A stretch of 64,000 nt of DNA. It comes from Chromatiaceae bacterium. Its GTDB lineage: Bacteria; Pseudomonadota; Gammaproteobacteria; Chromatiales; Chromatiaceae. Both the position numbers and the translations under genes were made by a program. The stretch is taken from the NCBI GenBank assembly GCA_013426805.1, contig JACDZG010000009.1:36551-100550 (forward strand). The letters are read 5' to 3'. Below the pieces are notes generated by a model. It was given only the letters and a program-made list of their open reading frames with translations, made no database searches and was not told the DNA's origin. Positions 1-9,345 of the stretch are shown here, one piece after another (position 1 is the first letter of the stretch; every line of letters starts with the position of its first letter).

Positions 1-78
1 GTCGAGCGCTGACCGCCTCTTCCCGGATGTCTGTTAGGTATAGCGTTCGCACCTGATATCCAGACCGATCTTCGTGTA

Positions 79-101
79 GGGGCGGGTTTGAAACCCGCCC
101 C
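79..101. repeat. Perfect 23-bp palindrome (GGGGCGGGTTT / AAACCCGCCCC)
   Basis: The two 11-nt arms are perfect reverse complements around a single G and are followed by TTGTATATT. It could terminate a gene lying left of the window, or be a copy of a dispersed hairpin repeat. Related GC-rich hairpins recur later in the window, including inside genes near 52.4, 52.7 and 54.1 kb. Function is unproven; the palindrome itself is certain. Confidence 0.7.
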
Positions 102-264
102 TTGTATATTCTACGTCCGGTTATTACGTCCGAAGGCTAGATGAGCGGCGACTGACAGCAAGATGACAAGCAGCTAGACTTCGCTTGCGCTCGGGCGCTG
201 CTCAGGGGCCGCCTGGACCCGCCCGGCGGTCGTTTTCGACCAGATCGATCCAGGAGACAAATCA

Positions 265-663
265 GTGAGCCCAACCATCCGATCGTCCGCCTTGGCGACC
301 GCCCTGATCGCGGTCATGTCGCTGTCGGCGCCGGCCAGCGCTGTAGATGACAGCAGCTTCAACTACGAAACCACCAAGGACCTGCTCGCCGTCTGTGCCG
401 CCGGCATGGACGCGCAGGCGCAGGTCGCGGCGGCCTTCGGCTGCCGCGCCTTCATTGAGGCGACGGTGCAGTACCACGACGCGATCAGCGACCGCAAGAA
501 GCTGAAACGGCTGATCTGCTACCCCAAGGATGCCACCATTGCCGGTGCCCGGGATATTTTCCTCGCCTGGGGTAAGAAGAACGCGGACAACACCAAGCAG
601 ATGAACGAACTACCCGTCGTGGGTTTGGTGCGATCCCTGGCGCAAGCGTATCCCTGCCGATGA
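265..663 (+). CDS. Secreted Rap1a/Tai-type protein
   Basis: 132 aa from a GTG start preceded by GGAGACAA (about 251-258). Residues 1-26 are a Sec signal peptide with a hydrophobic core and an ASA cleavage site. The mature part has the pattern of the Rap1a/Tai immunity-protein family: an early acidic and aromatic stretch (DDSSFNYET), paired cysteines (CAAG, FGCRAF), and a helical end (VRSLAQAYPC). Some family members neutralise type VI secretion peptidoglycan amidases, but many are orphan periplasmic proteins. No T6SS effector gene is adjacent, so an immunity role is not supported here. It is followed by a small lipoprotein gene, and the same two-gene arrangement occurs again in decayed form at 1018-1352. 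Confidence 0.7.
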   Translation: MSPTIRSSALATALIAVMSLSAPASAVDDSSFNYETTKDLLAVCAAGMDAQAQVAAAFGCRAFIEATVQYHDAISDRKKLKRLICYPKDATIAGARDIFLAWGKKNADNTKQMNELPVVGLVRSLAQAYPCR

Positions 664-713
664 GCCGCCCGGTTCAACATTTCTCCTCGTCGCATCATTA
701 CCCGGAGTTTTTC

Positions 714-947
714 ATGAAACCGACCGCCATTCTCCTCCTTGCCGCGGCTGCCGGGCTGGCAATGACCGGCTGCGGCGACACCTCCCGTGCGCGGGTCGCC
801 ACCGGGACCGGCATGGGTGCCGCCACTGGTGCCATCATCGGCTCGTTCAGCGCGAATGCCGGCACCGGCGCCCTGATCGGCGCCGGGGTCGGTGCCCTGG
901 GCGGCGTCCTGGTGGACGAGCATGCCCGCGGCAGCTTCAGGAACTGA
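714..947 (+). CDS. Small glycine-zipper lipoprotein (copy 1)
   Basis: 77 aa. The ATG at 714 is chosen because CGGAG lies just upstream and the product then starts with a clean lipoprotein signal ending in MTGC (lipobox cysteine near residue 19). The rest is a glycine-zipper segment with repeated small residues (TGTGMGAATGAIIG, GTGALIGAGVGALGG), typical of outer-membrane-associated lipoproteins that insert a glycine-rich hairpin in the membrane. It ends with a short acidic/basic tail. It is a clear paralogue of the product of 1122-1352, sharing MKP at the start, CG.T.RAR after the lipobox, and GALGGVL.DE near the end. No specific function is known. Confidence 0.75.
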   Translation: MKPTAILLLAAAAGLAMTGCGDTSRARVATGTGMGAATGAIIGSFSANAGTGALIGAGVGALGGVLVDEHARGSFRN

Positions 948-1017
948 TACCAGGTGCCGGCCCGTCGCGGCGACGGGCCGTCTTGCCGTGCGTAACAACT
1001 CTTTAGGGATTCGATCG

Positions 1018-1125
1018 ATGCAAGCCAACTCAGCGTTCATCCGTGCCCTGGCTGCCGCCGGGATTGCCTTGGCCTTGGGCCAGTCGGCCGTGGCCGTGGA
1101 AAATGCGGATTTCCGCTTCCGGTGA
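1018..1125 (+). pseudogene. Rap1a/Tai remnant (35 codons, signal peptide only)
   Basis: ATG at 1018 preceded by TTTAGGG. It encodes 35 residues: a signal peptide (AAAGIALALGQSAVA) and then VENADFRFR before a TGA. That start resembles the mature N-terminus of the Rap1a-like protein at 265-663. The rest of the domain is missing. The TGA overlaps the GTG of the next lipoprotein gene (GTGA). The simplest reading is a duplicated Rap1a-lipoprotein pair in which a deletion joined the 5' end of the first gene to the 5' end of the second. It might still act as a leader that couples translation of the lipoprotein. Confidence 0.6.
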
Positions 1126-1352
1126 AACCTATTGTCGTTGCCGTCCTGCTCACGGCCGCTTTGGTCAGCGCCGGTTGCGGGACCACGGCTCGGGCGAGGC
1201 AGGCGAGCGGGACGGCCTTGGGCGCCGGTGTCGGCGCGGTCATCGGGTCCTTGACTGCCAATGCCGGTCAGGGCGCCCTGCTGGGCGCCGCCATTGGCTC
1301 GCTGGGTGGGGTGTTGATGGACGAGTATCGCACCGGTGGGTTCGGTCCCTAG
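1122..1352 (+). CDS. Small glycine-zipper lipoprotein (copy 2)
   Basis: 76 aa from a GTG that overlaps the stop codon of the upstream 35-codon remnant. Lipoprotein signal with a cysteine after VSAG, then the same CGTTARAR and glycine-zipper arrangement as the protein at 714-947, ending MDEYRTGGFGP. The two copies are diverged paralogues with the same length and layout, so this copy looks functional. The GTG start and absence of an independent ribosome site suggest it depends on translation of the remnant upstream. Confidence 0.7.
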   Translation: MKPIVVAVLLTAALVSAGCGTTARARQASGTALGAGVGAVIGSLTANAGQGALLGAAIGSLGGVLMDEYRTGGFGP

Positions 1353-1782
1353 CGTTTCGTTGTGCTTTTTACTCAAACGACGGTTGACGCACTGACCCCG
1401 ATACACTACTTTTCGCCCTGTTTCCATTGCCGCCAGCCGCCAGGGTTCCAATCGACCGACAAGACACTACCCTATCGCCCCTCCGGAGTCCCTCCCGGGG
1501 CATGTCTTTGGGACCCGACCCGTCCGAAAGCCGAAGCACGCGCCGATTCAGGCGCGGTCTGCAGGTTGCCGGACCCACTCCCGATCCATCCCCAGGCCCG
1601 ATTTCGATCGTGCGATGCGGTTTGTCTCAGATGTCCTACCCTTGTGGCAAGGTGGACCTTGGTGCGCGCCATGACGGTTCGGCGGCGCCGGCAGGGAGTT
1701 CTCAGTTTCCGACGAGCGGACTTGTGTATTGGTCGCTCGGCGGGTTTCCTCCGACCAATGCACACGAACGTGAGAGACAGCG
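1353..1782. other. 430-bp leader region of the RRM protein gene
   Basis: No credible gene; open frames here have no recognisable protein character. A possible promoter is TTGACG (1384-1389), 17 nt, TACTTT (1407-1412), with a weak -10. Close to the start codon, ATTGGTCG (1728-1735) and CGACCAAT (1752-1759) can pair into an 8-bp stem ending 23 nt before the ATG. A long leader with structure near the ribosome site is common for cold-inducible RNA-binding proteins, but regulation is inferred only. Confidence 0.35.
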
Positions 1783-2157
1783 ATGAGGATCTACGTAGGC
1801 AACCTGTCGTATAGCGTCACTGATGAGGATCTGCGCGAGGTCTTCGGCGAATACGGCGAACTCGCCGCCGCCGAGGTGATCAAGGACAAGTTCTCGGGTC
1901 AGTCCAAAGGATTTGGGTTTGTCGATATGCCCAACAACGCGGATGCGGATGCCGCGATCAAGGAGTTGAACGAGTCCGTATACAAGGGCCGTAAGCTCAC
2001 CGTCAACGAGGCCCGTCCGCGCGAGCAGAATCGTCCGCGCGGCGGCGGAGGTGGTGGCGGGGGAGGCGGGGGAGGCGGTGGTTGGGGCGGCGGCGGCGGG
2101 CGCGACCGCGACCGTGATCGCGATGGCGGCGGCCGTGAGGGCGGCGGGCGCTACTGA
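1783..2157 (+). CDS. RRM-type RNA-binding protein with glycine-rich tail
   Basis: 124 aa. Residues 1-80 form one RNA recognition motif: RNP2 is IYVGNL at the start and RNP1 is KGFGFVDM near residue 45. The C-terminus is a long glycine run interrupted by a tryptophan, followed by an RD-repeat (RDRDRDRD) and another glycine stretch. This is the layout of small bacterial RRM proteins related to cyanobacterial Rbp and plant glycine-rich proteins, which bind single-stranded RNA and are often induced by cold. The start ATG follows GAGAGA. It stands alone and converges with ubiD across a strong hairpin. Confidence 0.92.
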   Translation: MRIYVGNLSYSVTDEDLREVFGEYGELAAAEVIKDKFSGQSKGFGFVDMPNNADADAAIKELNESVYKGRKLTVNEARPREQNRPRGGGGGGGGGGGGGGWGGGGGRDRDRDRDGGGREGGGRY

Positions 2158-2175
2158 AGCCGGAACCTGGTTGAC

Positions 2176-2209
2176 GGATCGGCCGCTCGCGTCAGCGGGC
2201 GACCGATCC
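2176..2209. terminator. Long hairpin between convergent rbp and ubiD
   Basis: A 15-nt arm (2176-2190) and its near-perfect complement (2195-2209), with one mismatch and one wobble pair, enclose the loop GTCA. There is no U-tract on either side, so intrinsic termination would be atypical, but the location between two converging genes fits a bidirectional terminator. Confidence 0.5.
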
Positions 2210-2238
2210 TGAAGTCGTCTGGGGCGCGTTGGTCTGGG

Positions 2239-3717
2239 TCATGCCCGCGGACCATCGATGCCAAGATCCCCCCAGATGCGATCGACCCGTTCGCGCACCG
2301 CATCGTCCATGCGAATCGGGCGGCCCCACTCGCGGGTCGTCTCGCCGGGCCATTTGTTGGTCGCGTCGAATCCGATCTTGGACCCGAGACCCGACACCGG
2401 GGAGGCGAAGTCCAGGTAGTCGATCGGGGTATTCTCGATCAGGACCGTATCGCGTACCGGGTCCATGCGGGTGGTCATGGCCCAGATGACATCCTTCCAG
2501 TCGCGGGTGTTCACGTCGTCGTCCACCACGATGACGAACTTGGTGTACATGAACTGCCGCAGGAAGGACCAGACCCCCATCATCACGCGCTTGGCATGGC
2601 CTGGGTATTGCTTTTTCATGCTGACGACCGCGAGCCGGTAAGAGCAGCCCTCGGGCGGCAGATAGAAATCCTCGATCTCCGGGAACTGCTTTTTCAGGAT
2701 CGGCACGAAGACCTCGTTCAGTGCGACCCCGAGGATGGCGGGCTCATCCGGCGGCCGGCCCGTGTAGGTGCTGTGATAGATCGGGTCGGTGCGCTGGGTG
2801 ATGCGGTCGATGGTGAAGACCGGGAAGCGGTCGACCTCGTTGTAATAGCCGGTGTGGTCGCCGAACGGGCCCTCGGGCGCCAGATCGTCCGGATGGATGT
2901 GGCCCTCGAGGACGATTTCGGCGCTGGCCGGGACTTGCAGGTCGGAGCCCAGGCAGGCGGCCAGTTCGGTCCGGCTGCCGCGCAGCAAGCCCGCGAAGGC
3001 ATACTCCGACAGGGTGTCGGGCACCGGTGTCACTGCCCCCAGGATGGTTGCCGGGTCGGCGCCCAGGGCCACCGCGACCGGGAAGGGCTGGCCCGGATGC
3101 GCGCGCTGGAAGTCCCGAAAATCCAGCGCCCCGCCGCGATGGGCAAGCCACCGCATGATGACGCGGTTGGGTCCGAGCACCTGCATCCGGTAGATGCCGA
3201 GATTCTGTCGGGACTTCTCCGGGCCGCGGGTCACCACCAGGCCCCAGGTGATCAGACGCGCGGCGTCCCCTGGCCAGCAGTGCTGGATCGGGTAGCGCCC
3301 GAGGTCGACCTGATCGCCGCCAAATACCTGCTGCTGGCAGGGCGCGTTGCGCCGCACCTTCGGAGCCATGTCCAGGACCTTCTTGAAGATCGGCAAGGCG
3401 GCCCAGGCTTCACGCAGCCCCTTGGGTGGGTCCGGCTCCTTGAGGAAAGCGAGCAGTCGCCCGACCTCGCGCAATGCTTCGACCGACTCCTCGCCCATGC
3501 CGAGCGCGACCCGCTTGGGGGTGCCGAACAGGTTGCCGAGCAAGGGGACCCCTGAGCCCTTGGGGTGCTCGAACAGGAGTGCGGGACCACCGGCGCGCAG
3601 GGTGCGGTCGCAGATCTCGGTGACTTCGAGGTAGGGATCCACCTCGGCCCGGACGCGCTTGAGTTCCCCGCGTCCTTCCAGTTGTTCGATGAAGTCACGG
3701 AGATCGGTGTATTTCAT
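2239..3717 (-). CDS. ubiD: 4-hydroxy-3-polyprenylbenzoate decarboxylase UbiD
   Basis: 492 aa, close to the E. coli enzyme. The ATG at 3717 is chosen over an upstream in-frame ATG at 3777 because the conserved family start [10 protein letters not shown] begins there. UbiD uses prenylated FMN to decarboxylate 3-polyprenyl-4-hydroxybenzoate in ubiquinone synthesis. Typical family segments are visible: LEHP-like [10 protein letters not shown] near the N-terminus, the central [10 protein letters not shown], the VVDDDVN strand-turn, and the C-terminal [13 protein letters not shown]. It lies 72 bp downstream of the pterin dehydratase gene on the same strand. The prenyl-FMN synthase gene ubiX is not in the window. 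Confidence 0.96.
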   Translation of the reverse strand: MKYTDLRDFIEQLEGRGELKRVRAEVDPYLEVTEICDRTLRAGGPALLFEHPKGSGVPLLGNLFGTPKRVALGMGEESVEALREVGRLLAFLKEPDPPKGLREAWAALPIFKKVLDMAPKVRRNAPCQQQVFGGDQVDLGRYPIQHCWPGDAARLITWGLVVTRGPEKSRQNLGIYRMQVLGPNRVIMRWLAHRGGALDFRDFQRAHPGQPFPVAVALGADPATILGAVTPVPDTLSEYAFAGLLRGSRTELAACLGSDLQVPASAEIVLEGHIHPDDLAPEGPFGDHTGYYNEVDRFPVFTIDRITQRTDPIYHSTYTGRPPDEPAILGVALNEVFVPILKKQFPEIEDFYLPPEGCSYRLAVVSMKKQYPGHAKRVMMGVWSFLRQFMYTKFVIVVDDDVNTRDWKDVIWAMTTRMDPVRDTVLIENTPIDYLDFASPVSGLGSKIGFDATNKWPGETTREWGRPIRMDDAVRERVDRIWGDLGIDGPRA

Positions 3718-3789
3718 GGGTCTGCGGTCGGGCTGAGTGCGGGCCGGCATGATCGGGCATTGCGGGGCTCGGCTCAAGCCGCGGGCACC

Positions 3790-4155
3790 TCAGTCGTACT
3801 TGATGTACGCGAAGCGCGGGTCGTCCGGGGTGCCCTCGAGTGCGCTGTCGGTGCCGGGACGCCACATGAGCGTCTCCTCGATCTTCCGCGCCAATTCGAA
3901 GTCCTTGTCGGTGATGCCGTTGGCGGAGTGGGTGACGAGCTTCACGATGACGTCGGCGTAGGAGACCTGCAGATCCGGGTGGTGCCAGGCCGCCTCTGCC
4001 AGATGTCCGACCGTGTTGACCACCATCAGCGTGCCCTTCCAGCCGCTGGTGCGGTAATGGCGCTGCAGCCGGCCGTCGTCGTAGCTCCAGCGGGGCAACT
4101 CGGTCGTGAGGTGCCGGCGGATCTCGCTGTCGGTGTAGGTCTTGTCGTTTGGCAT
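3790..4155 (-). CDS. 4a-hydroxytetrahydrobiopterin dehydratase (PCD/DCoH family)
   Basis: 121 aa from the ATG at 4155, which has GAGGAG upstream on the minus strand. The signature WHHPDLQVSYADV (residues 57-69) carries the active-site histidines of pterin-4a-carbinolamine dehydratase. The enzyme dehydrates the 4a-hydroxypterin formed by aromatic amino acid hydroxylases and so recycles the pterin; in some bacteria the family is also tied to folate or molybdopterin metabolism. No phenylalanine hydroxylase gene is nearby. Its position beside ubiD, and facing a methanopterin-linked block, leaves its physiological substrate open. Confidence 0.93.
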   Translation of the reverse strand: MPNDKTYTDSEIRRHLTTELPRWSYDDGRLQRHYRTSGWKGTLMVVNTVGHLAEAAWHHPDLQVSYADVIVKLVTHSANGITDKDFELARKIEETLMWRPGTDSALEGTPDDPRFAYIKYD

Positions 4156-4866
4156 CGCCGTTGTCTCCTCAATGAAGCGGATGTCTGAAATCCTGCAAAT
4201 CCGAGTGTGCCTGTCTCGTATCTGACATTCCAGGGGGCTGTTCGGTTGCAGACGCGGATCAAGAGCGCTTCCCTGAGGCGATTTCTCTTGGTATACTATC
4301 GGCATAAATATTGCTTGAACATTACAGTGCAATGTCGGCCTATAGATTGATCGGGCGCTGACACACCGGATCTGCGCACGAGCCGACCGTTGCCGCTACC
4401 GCATGCAGGTGTGTAACCGAGGGTTTCATTCTTGTTCTTGATCCGGCCGTTACGGCTGGGCGGGCGGATCCTAAATCTAGTGATCGGGATCGGGTTTGCG
4501 GATTCCGGCCGACCAGGTCTTGCGTGCCCGCTGGTTCGGCTCTATCCCCAAGAAAATGAGTACTTGAATAATCATGTGAAAGCCCAACCTCGGCAGCCGT
4601 GCGCGCGGCGGGCGGTCGACAAACGTCCAGCCGTGCAATTGAACTTCGGAGCACCGATAAGCAGCCGTGTCCCGCTTGACGCGACTGGTAATTAAGCGAT
4701 TCGTGTAGAATCGCCGAGCGCGGACGCGCTCCCCGGTACGCCGGGAGAACGCGCCGCAGATGAAGACCGCGCAGACGGTCGGAGTGCGCTGCCCGATGGC
4801 TTGACGCCAGGCGGCGCAGGCAAGCTGTCCACCAAGACAAACGAAGAGATCCAGAGGAGCATCCCG
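4156..4866. other. 711-bp divergent intergenic region between PCD and pflB
   Basis: No gene recognised. The left part (about 4270-4340) is AT-rich relative to the window and should hold the minus-strand promoter for the PCD-ubiD pair. The right part holds the structured pflB leader described separately. Frames that stay open across it on the minus strand look like noise: arginine- and serine-rich with no family resemblance. I looked for a clear FNR box (TTGAT-N4-ATCAA) before pflB and found only half sites such as TTGAT at 4437-4441. Confidence 0.4.
4676..4745 (+). promoter_or_regulatory. Probable pflB promoter and stem-loop series
   Basis: TAGAAT at 4706-4711 is a good -10 hexamer but has no good -35 at 17 nt; TTGACG at 4676-4681 is too far (24 nt), so activator dependence is possible. 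Three consecutive short hairpins overlap or follow: GCGATTC/GAATCGC (4696-4714, embracing the -10), GAGCGC/GCGCTC (4716-4731) and CCCGG/CCGGG (4732-4745). The first could be an operator; the other two would lie at the 5' end of the transcript. Confidence 0.4.
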
Positions 4867-7185
4867 ATGACCAGACAAGACCACGAGAGCGCCGCGCTCG
4901 CCGACGACGAGCAAACCTGGGGCAAAGGCAATACGCCCGAGGTCTCATGGGCGGGCTTTACTGCCGGTCCCTGGCAGCACGAGATCGACGTGCGCGACTT
5001 CATCCAGCGGAACGTCACGCCCTATACCGGCGACCACAAGTTCCTCGCGGGCGCCACCAAGGCCACCAAGGCGCTGTGGAACCGGGTGATGGAACTGCGC
5101 AAAGAAGAGTTCGAGAAGGGCGGCGTGCTGGATGCCGACACCAGTGTGCCGTCGGACTTGTTGTCGCACGGCGCGGGTTATATCCAGCCATCGCTCGAAT
5201 CGATCGTCGGCCTGCAGACCGACAAACCGCTCAAGCGGGCGATCATGCCCACCGGCGGCGTCAAGATGGTGGTCGATGGGCTCAAAGCCTACGGCTACAA
5301 GATCGATCCGGCGATTCAGGAAATCTTCGGCCGTTATCGCAAGTCGCACAATCAGGGCGTATTTGACGCTTACACGTCCGAGATGCGGGCGATCCGCAAA
5401 TCCGGCATCATCACCGGTTTGCCCGACGCCTACGGCCGCGGGCGGATCATCGGCGACTACCGCCGCGTTGCCCTGTACGGTGTCGATCGCCTGATCGCCG
5501 AGCGTGAAGAGCAAAAAGACATCAGCGACGCGGCGCGGATGACCGAAGAGGTGATTCGTGAACGCGAGGAGCTCAGCGATCAGATTCGCGCACTGAAAGA
5601 CCTCAAGGTGATGGCCTCCAAGTATGGCTACGACATTTCCGGACCGGCCAACACGGCCCAGGAAGCCATCCAGTGGCTCTATTTCGGTTATCTCGGCGCC
5701 ATCAAGGAACAGAACGGTGCCGCCATGTCGCTGGGGCGCACTTCCACCTTCCTCGACATTTATGTGGAGCGCGACCTGAAGGCTCACCGCCTGACCGAGA
5801 GCGAGGCTCAGGCGCTGTTCGACCAGTTCGTGATCAAGCTGCGGCTGGTGAAGTTCCTGCGTACGCCGGACTATGACGCGCTGTTCTCGGGCGATCCGAC
5901 CTGGGTGACCGAATCCATCGGCGGCATGAGTTCCGATGGCCGCCCGCTGGTGACCAAGTCGTCCTTCCGTTTCCTGCATACGCTCGATACGTTGGGTCCT
6001 GCGCCGGAGCCGAATCTGACCGTCCTCTGGTCGCATGCGCTGCCGCAGGGTTTCAAGGATTTCTGTGCGATGACCTCCATCCGCACGTCATCGATCCAGT
6101 ATGAGAACGATGACCTCATGCGCGGCTTCTGGGGCGACGACTATGGCATCGCCTGCTGTGTATCGCCCATGCGGATCGGCAAGCAGATGCAGTTCTTCGG
6201 CGCGCGCGCCAACCTTGCCAAGTGCATGCTTTATGCATTGAACGGCGGGCGCGACGAGTTGACCGGCGAGCAGATCGGACCGGCCCTGGAACCGATTTCC
6301 TCCGACGTGCTGGACTACGACGAGGTGATCGGACATTTCCTGCCGATGATGGACTGGCTGGCGCGGACCTATGTCGGCGCGCTCAATGTCATTCATTACA
6401 TGCATGACAAATACTCCTACGAGCGGCTGGAAATGGCGCTGCATGATAAGGATGTGCTGCGCACCCTCGCCTGCGGCATGGCGGGGTTGTCCGTGGTGGC
6501 CGATTCCCTGGCCGCGATCAAGTACGCCAAGGTCACGGCCGTGCGTGACGAACGCGGTCTCGCCCAGGATTTCATCATCGAGGGCGATCCGCCGCGCTTC
6601 GGCAACAACGACGAGCGGGTCGATGCCATCGCTCGCTGGGCCATGGAAGCCTTCATGGAGAAGCTCAAGAAGATCCCGGCCTATCGCAATGCGGTGCATA
6701 CCCAGTCGATTCTGACCATCACCTCCAATGTGGTCTACGGCAAGAAGACGGGGGCAACGCCGGACGGGCGCAAGAAAGGCGAACCCTTCGCCCCCGGTGC
6801 CAATCCGATGAGCGGCCGTGACTTCAAGGGCGCCCTGGCGTCCATGTCGTCGGTGGCCAAGTTGGATTACCGCCATGCGCAGGACGGGATCTCCTATACT
6901 TTCTCGATTGTCCCGAGCGCGCTCGGGCCGGTGGAGTCGGATCAGATCGCCAATCTGACCGGGTTGCTGGATACCTACTTCGGTTTGAATCCACACAGCA
7001 ACGGTGCTCAGCACATCAATGTCAACGTGCTGGAGCGTGAGGCCCTGCTGGATGCCATGGAGCATCCGGAGAAGTATCCGCAGCTCACCATCCGGGTGTC
7101 GGGATACGCGGTCAACTTTGTCAAGCTGACGCGCGAGCAACAGCTCGATGTGGTCAACCGCACCTTCCATGGCTGTTGTGCCTGA
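4867..7185 (+). CDS. pflB: Formate C-acetyltransferase (pyruvate formate-lyase)
   Basis: 772 aa. It cleaves pyruvate with CoA to acetyl-CoA and formate by a glycyl-radical mechanism under anoxia. The catalytic cysteine pair lies in GIACCVSP (C430, C431) and the radical glycine in RVSGYAVNF (G746), spaced as in E. coli PflB. The ATG at 4867 follows CCAGAGGAGC; an earlier in-frame ATG at 4801 lacks a ribosome site. Both hallmark motifs match true PflB rather than glycerol or choline glycyl-radical lyases. pflA overlaps its 3' end. In a phototroph this would serve dark fermentation; formate would also be the end product of the methanopterin C1 route encoded downstream. Confidence 0.97.
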   Translation: MTRQDHESAALADDEQTWGKGNTPEVSWAGFTAGPWQHEIDVRDFIQRNVTPYTGDHKFLAGATKATKALWNRVMELRKEEFEKGGVLDADTSVPSDLLSHGAGYIQPSLESIVGLQTDKPLKRAIMPTGGVKMVVDGLKAYGYKIDPAIQEIFGRYRKSHNQGVFDAYTSEMRAIRKSGIITGLPDAYGRGRIIGDYRRVALYGVDRLIAEREEQKDISDAARMTEEVIREREELSDQIRALKDLKVMASKYGYDISGPANTAQEAIQWLYFGYLGAIKEQNGAAMSLGRTSTFLDIYVERDLKAHRLTESEAQALFDQFVIKLRLVKFLRTPDYDALFSGDPTWVTESIGGMSSDGRPLVTKSSFRFLHTLDTLGPAPEPNLTVLWSHALPQGFKDFCAMTSIRTSSIQYENDDLMRGFWGDDYGIACCVSPMRIGKQMQFFGARANLAKCMLYALNGGRDELTGEQIGPALEPISSDVLDYDEVIGHFLPMMDWLARTYVGALNVIHYMHDKYSYERLEMALHDKDVLRTLACGMAGLSVVADSLAAIKYAKVTAVRDERGLAQDFIIEGDPPRFGNNDERVDAIARWAMEAFMEKLKKIPAYRNAVHTQSILTITSNVVYGKKTGATPDGRKKGEPFAPGANPMSGRDFKGALASMSSVAKLDYRHAQDGISYTFSIVPSALGPVESDQIANLTGLLDTYFGLNPHSNGAQHINVNVLEREALLDAMEHPEKYPQLTIRVSGYAVNFVKLTREQQLDVVNRTFHGCCA

Positions 7186-7930
7186 AGTCACGTCGGTGGA
7201 CGGCTACGTCCACTCCGTTGAGACCGCCGGGACCGTCGATGGTCCCGGCGTACGCTTTGTCGTGTTCCTGGCCGGCTGTCGTTTGACCTGCCTCTATTGC
7301 CATAACCCGGACACGCAAAAGCTCGGCGGCGGACGGCTCGTCACGAGCCGTGCGTTGCTGCAGGAGATCGCGGAGTACAAACCCTATTTGGTGCATACCC
7401 ACGGCGGGGTGACCCTCAGCGGCGGTGAACCGCTGGTGCAGCCCGCATTTGTCGAGGCGGTATTTCAGGGCTGCAAGGATCTGGGACTGCACACGGCGTT
7501 GGACACCAGCGGGTTTCTCGGCGCGCGTGCGTCGGATGCGCTGCTCGATGCCACGGATCTGGTGTTGCTTGATATCAAGTCCGGTCTGCCCGCGTTGTAT
7601 CAACGGGTGACCGGCGTGCCGCTTCAGCCGACGCTGGAGTTCGCCCGCCGACTGGAGGCCAGGAGGCAACCGGTCTGGGTGCGTTTCGTGCTCGTTCCCG
7701 GTCTGACGGATGGCGAGAACAACATTCGCGCCGTTGCGCGCATTGTGGCCAAACTCACGAATGTCGAGCGGGTCGAAGTGCTGCCCTTCCATAAGATGGG
7801 CGAGCACAAGTGGGAGGAGATGGGCATGGAGTACAAGCTCAAAGAAACGCCATCGCCAACCCGGGAGCAGCTTGAGTGCGCGGATGCAATTTTTCGTGCT
7901 GAGGGCGTGATGACCGCGTCTTCAGGGTAG
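7169..7930 (+). CDS. pflA: Pyruvate formate-lyase activating enzyme
   Basis: 253 aa radical-SAM enzyme that installs the glycyl radical on PflB. The iron-sulfur motif C-x3-C-x2-C is C37, C41, C44 (CRLTCLYC), followed by the family's HNPDT and, later, the SAM-binding GGEP segment ([11 protein letters not shown]). The ATG at 7169 lies inside the last codons of pflB, a 17-bp overlap that implies coupled translation. Length is typical of PflA (about 246 aa) and there is no extra ferredoxin-like insert, which fits activation of PflB rather than another glycyl-radical enzyme. Confidence 0.96.
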   Translation: MAVVPEVTSVDGYVHSVETAGTVDGPGVRFVVFLAGCRLTCLYCHNPDTQKLGGGRLVTSRALLQEIAEYKPYLVHTHGGVTLSGGEPLVQPAFVEAVFQGCKDLGLHTALDTSGFLGARASDALLDATDLVLLDIKSGLPALYQRVTGVPLQPTLEFARRLEARRQPVWVRFVLVPGLTDGENNIRAVARIVAKLTNVERVEVLPFHKMGEHKWEEMGMEYKLKETPSPTREQLECADAIFRAEGVMTASSG

Positions 7931-8306
7931 TGCGCGCACAGCTCCAGGCGCTCCGGAGCGCTTGGTCCCATCGTCACCCGCGTCGCCGCGCCGGGCGTGC
8001 GGCTCCCAAGTCCCAGACCCTCTTGGCTTAGCGGATCGGTTGCAGATTAAACGCTGCGGCCTATGGCAAAGGCGCCAGTCTTTTGCGGATAATCCGCCCT
8101 GCGGCGATTCACTCCAACGAAGTCCGGTGTGCCTCGGTGAGACTGTCAGTGCTTACCGACCGCGTCGGTGGGTGCGGGGAACGCCGTTTCGATGTCGTGC
8201 TTGCCCGTTTCGCGTGCTAGGCCGCTACTGGAGTGCGCTCATGATCTCACCAAATCATGCCATCGAGTGATCCCGTCGAGCGATCGATTCAAGTAGAGGC
8301 AACCAC
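7931..8306. other. 376-bp gap between pflA and the beta-RFAP synthase gene
   Basis: No gene recognised. GCGCTC/GAGCGC (7948-7961) forms a perfect 14-bp palindrome just after pflA, extendable by an A-T and a G-T pair; it may end the pfl transcript although no U-run follows. A promoter for the downstream block is expected around 8200-8300 but I see no convincing hexamers. Confidence 0.35.
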
Positions 8307-9317
8307 ATGATCCACTGCCCGTCTGCGCGTGTCGATGTGACTGCCGCTGCCCGCCTGCACCTTGGTTTTCTGGACCTCAACGGCGGTCTGGGACGACAGT
8401 TCGGCAGCCTGGGACTCACCATTGATGGCTTTGCCACCCGCTTGACCGCGGAGCGGGCGGACCGATACAGCGTGGAGGGGATTGACGCTGAGCGGGTGCT
8501 CGGATATGCCCGTACCTTTGCCGCGGCGCGGGGCCTGACCGGCGGCGCCCATCTCCAACTGCATGAGACGATCCCCGATCATGCCGGCCTGGGCTCCGGG
8601 ACTCAGTTGGCGATGGCCGTCGGTACGGCGTTGGAGCGGCTGCTGGGTCCGGCTGCCGACGGTGAGGCCTGGGATAGCCGAGCGATCGCCCGGGCGCTGG
8701 GGCGAGGTCAGCGTTCGGGTATCGGCGTCGGTGCCTTCGATCAGGGCGGTTTTCTTGTCGATTGCGGACGCGGCGCCCTGCAGCAAGTGCCCCCGGTGGT
8801 GATGCGTTTCCCCTTTCCGGCGGATTGGCGGGTGCTGTTGCTGCTCGATCAGTGCGGCAGCGGGTTGCACGGCGAACCGGAGGTTCGGGCCTTTGATGCA
8901 CTGCCCGTCTTTCCGGACGCGACGGCCGGGTCCCTGTGCCGGCTGCTCCTGATGCAGTTGGTGCCGGGGCTGATCGAGGGCCGGTTGCCGCCGGTCGCTG
9001 ACGCCATCGGCCGGATTCAACGGGCCGTCGGCAGTCATTTCGCGCCGGTTCAGGGGGGCTGTTTTGCCTCGCCGACGGTATCAGCCGCACTGGAATGGGC
9101 GTCGGAGCAGGGGTTTGTCGGCGGCGGTCAGTCTTCCTGGGGTCCCACCGGATTCGTCCTGGCTGCAGACTTGGACCAGGCACGGTGGCTGGAACTGGGC
9201 CTCAAGGCGCGGTTCGGCGCGTCCCCTGCACTGCGCTACCGCGTCGTGGCGGGGCACAATCAGGGCGCGGCGGTGGATGTGGTGGCAGCAACGCGGCGGG
9301 CGATGCGGGAGTCGTGA
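8307..9317 (+). CDS. Beta-ribofuranosylaminobenzene 5'-phosphate synthase
   Basis: 336 aa, GHMP-kinase fold. It condenses an aminobenzoate/hydroxybenzoate with PRPP, the first committed step toward (dephospho)tetrahydromethanopterin. Family marks are RLHLGFLDLNGGLGRQFGSLG near residue 16, the glycine/serine loop IPDHAGLGSGTQ (GHMP motif) near residue 90, and GQRSGIGVGAFDQGGF further on. It is followed within 30 bp by a CitG-like gene and then fae, the usual company in bacteria using methanopterin for formaldehyde handling. The pabB gene downstream would supply the aminobenzoate ring. Confidence 0.9.
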   Translation: MIHCPSARVDVTAAARLHLGFLDLNGGLGRQFGSLGLTIDGFATRLTAERADRYSVEGIDAERVLGYARTFAAARGLTGGAHLQLHETIPDHAGLGSGTQLAMAVGTALERLLGPAADGEAWDSRAIARALGRGQRSGIGVGAFDQGGFLVDCGRGALQQVPPVVMRFPFPADWRVLLLLDQCGSGLHGEPEVRAFDALPVFPDATAGSLCRLLLMQLVPGLIEGRLPPVADAIGRIQRAVGSHFAPVQGGCFASPTVSAALEWASEQGFVGGGQSSWGPTGFVLAADLDQARWLELGLKARFGASPALRYRVVAGHNQGAAVDVVAATRRAMRES

Positions 9318-9345
9318 TGGGTGTCATTCCGCGTCGAGCCCCTGA

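Noticed and set aside
519..1451. Long minus-strand open frame of 310 codons over the Rap1a/lipoprotein genes
   Set aside because: Arginine/alanine-rich, no recognisable family, and antisense to genes with clear signal peptides; typical of high-GC shadow frames.
2596..3555. Plus-strand frame of 319 codons opposite ubiD
   Set aside because: Exactly antisense to a certain ubiD gene and without protein features of its own.
4676..4714. FNR-controlled promoter for pflB
   Set aside because: No complete TTGAT-N4-ATCAA site found; only half sites, so oxygen control is left unassigned.
4945..7191. Two long minus-strand frames opposite pflB
   Set aside because: Antisense shadows of pflB; no ribosome sites and no family pattern.
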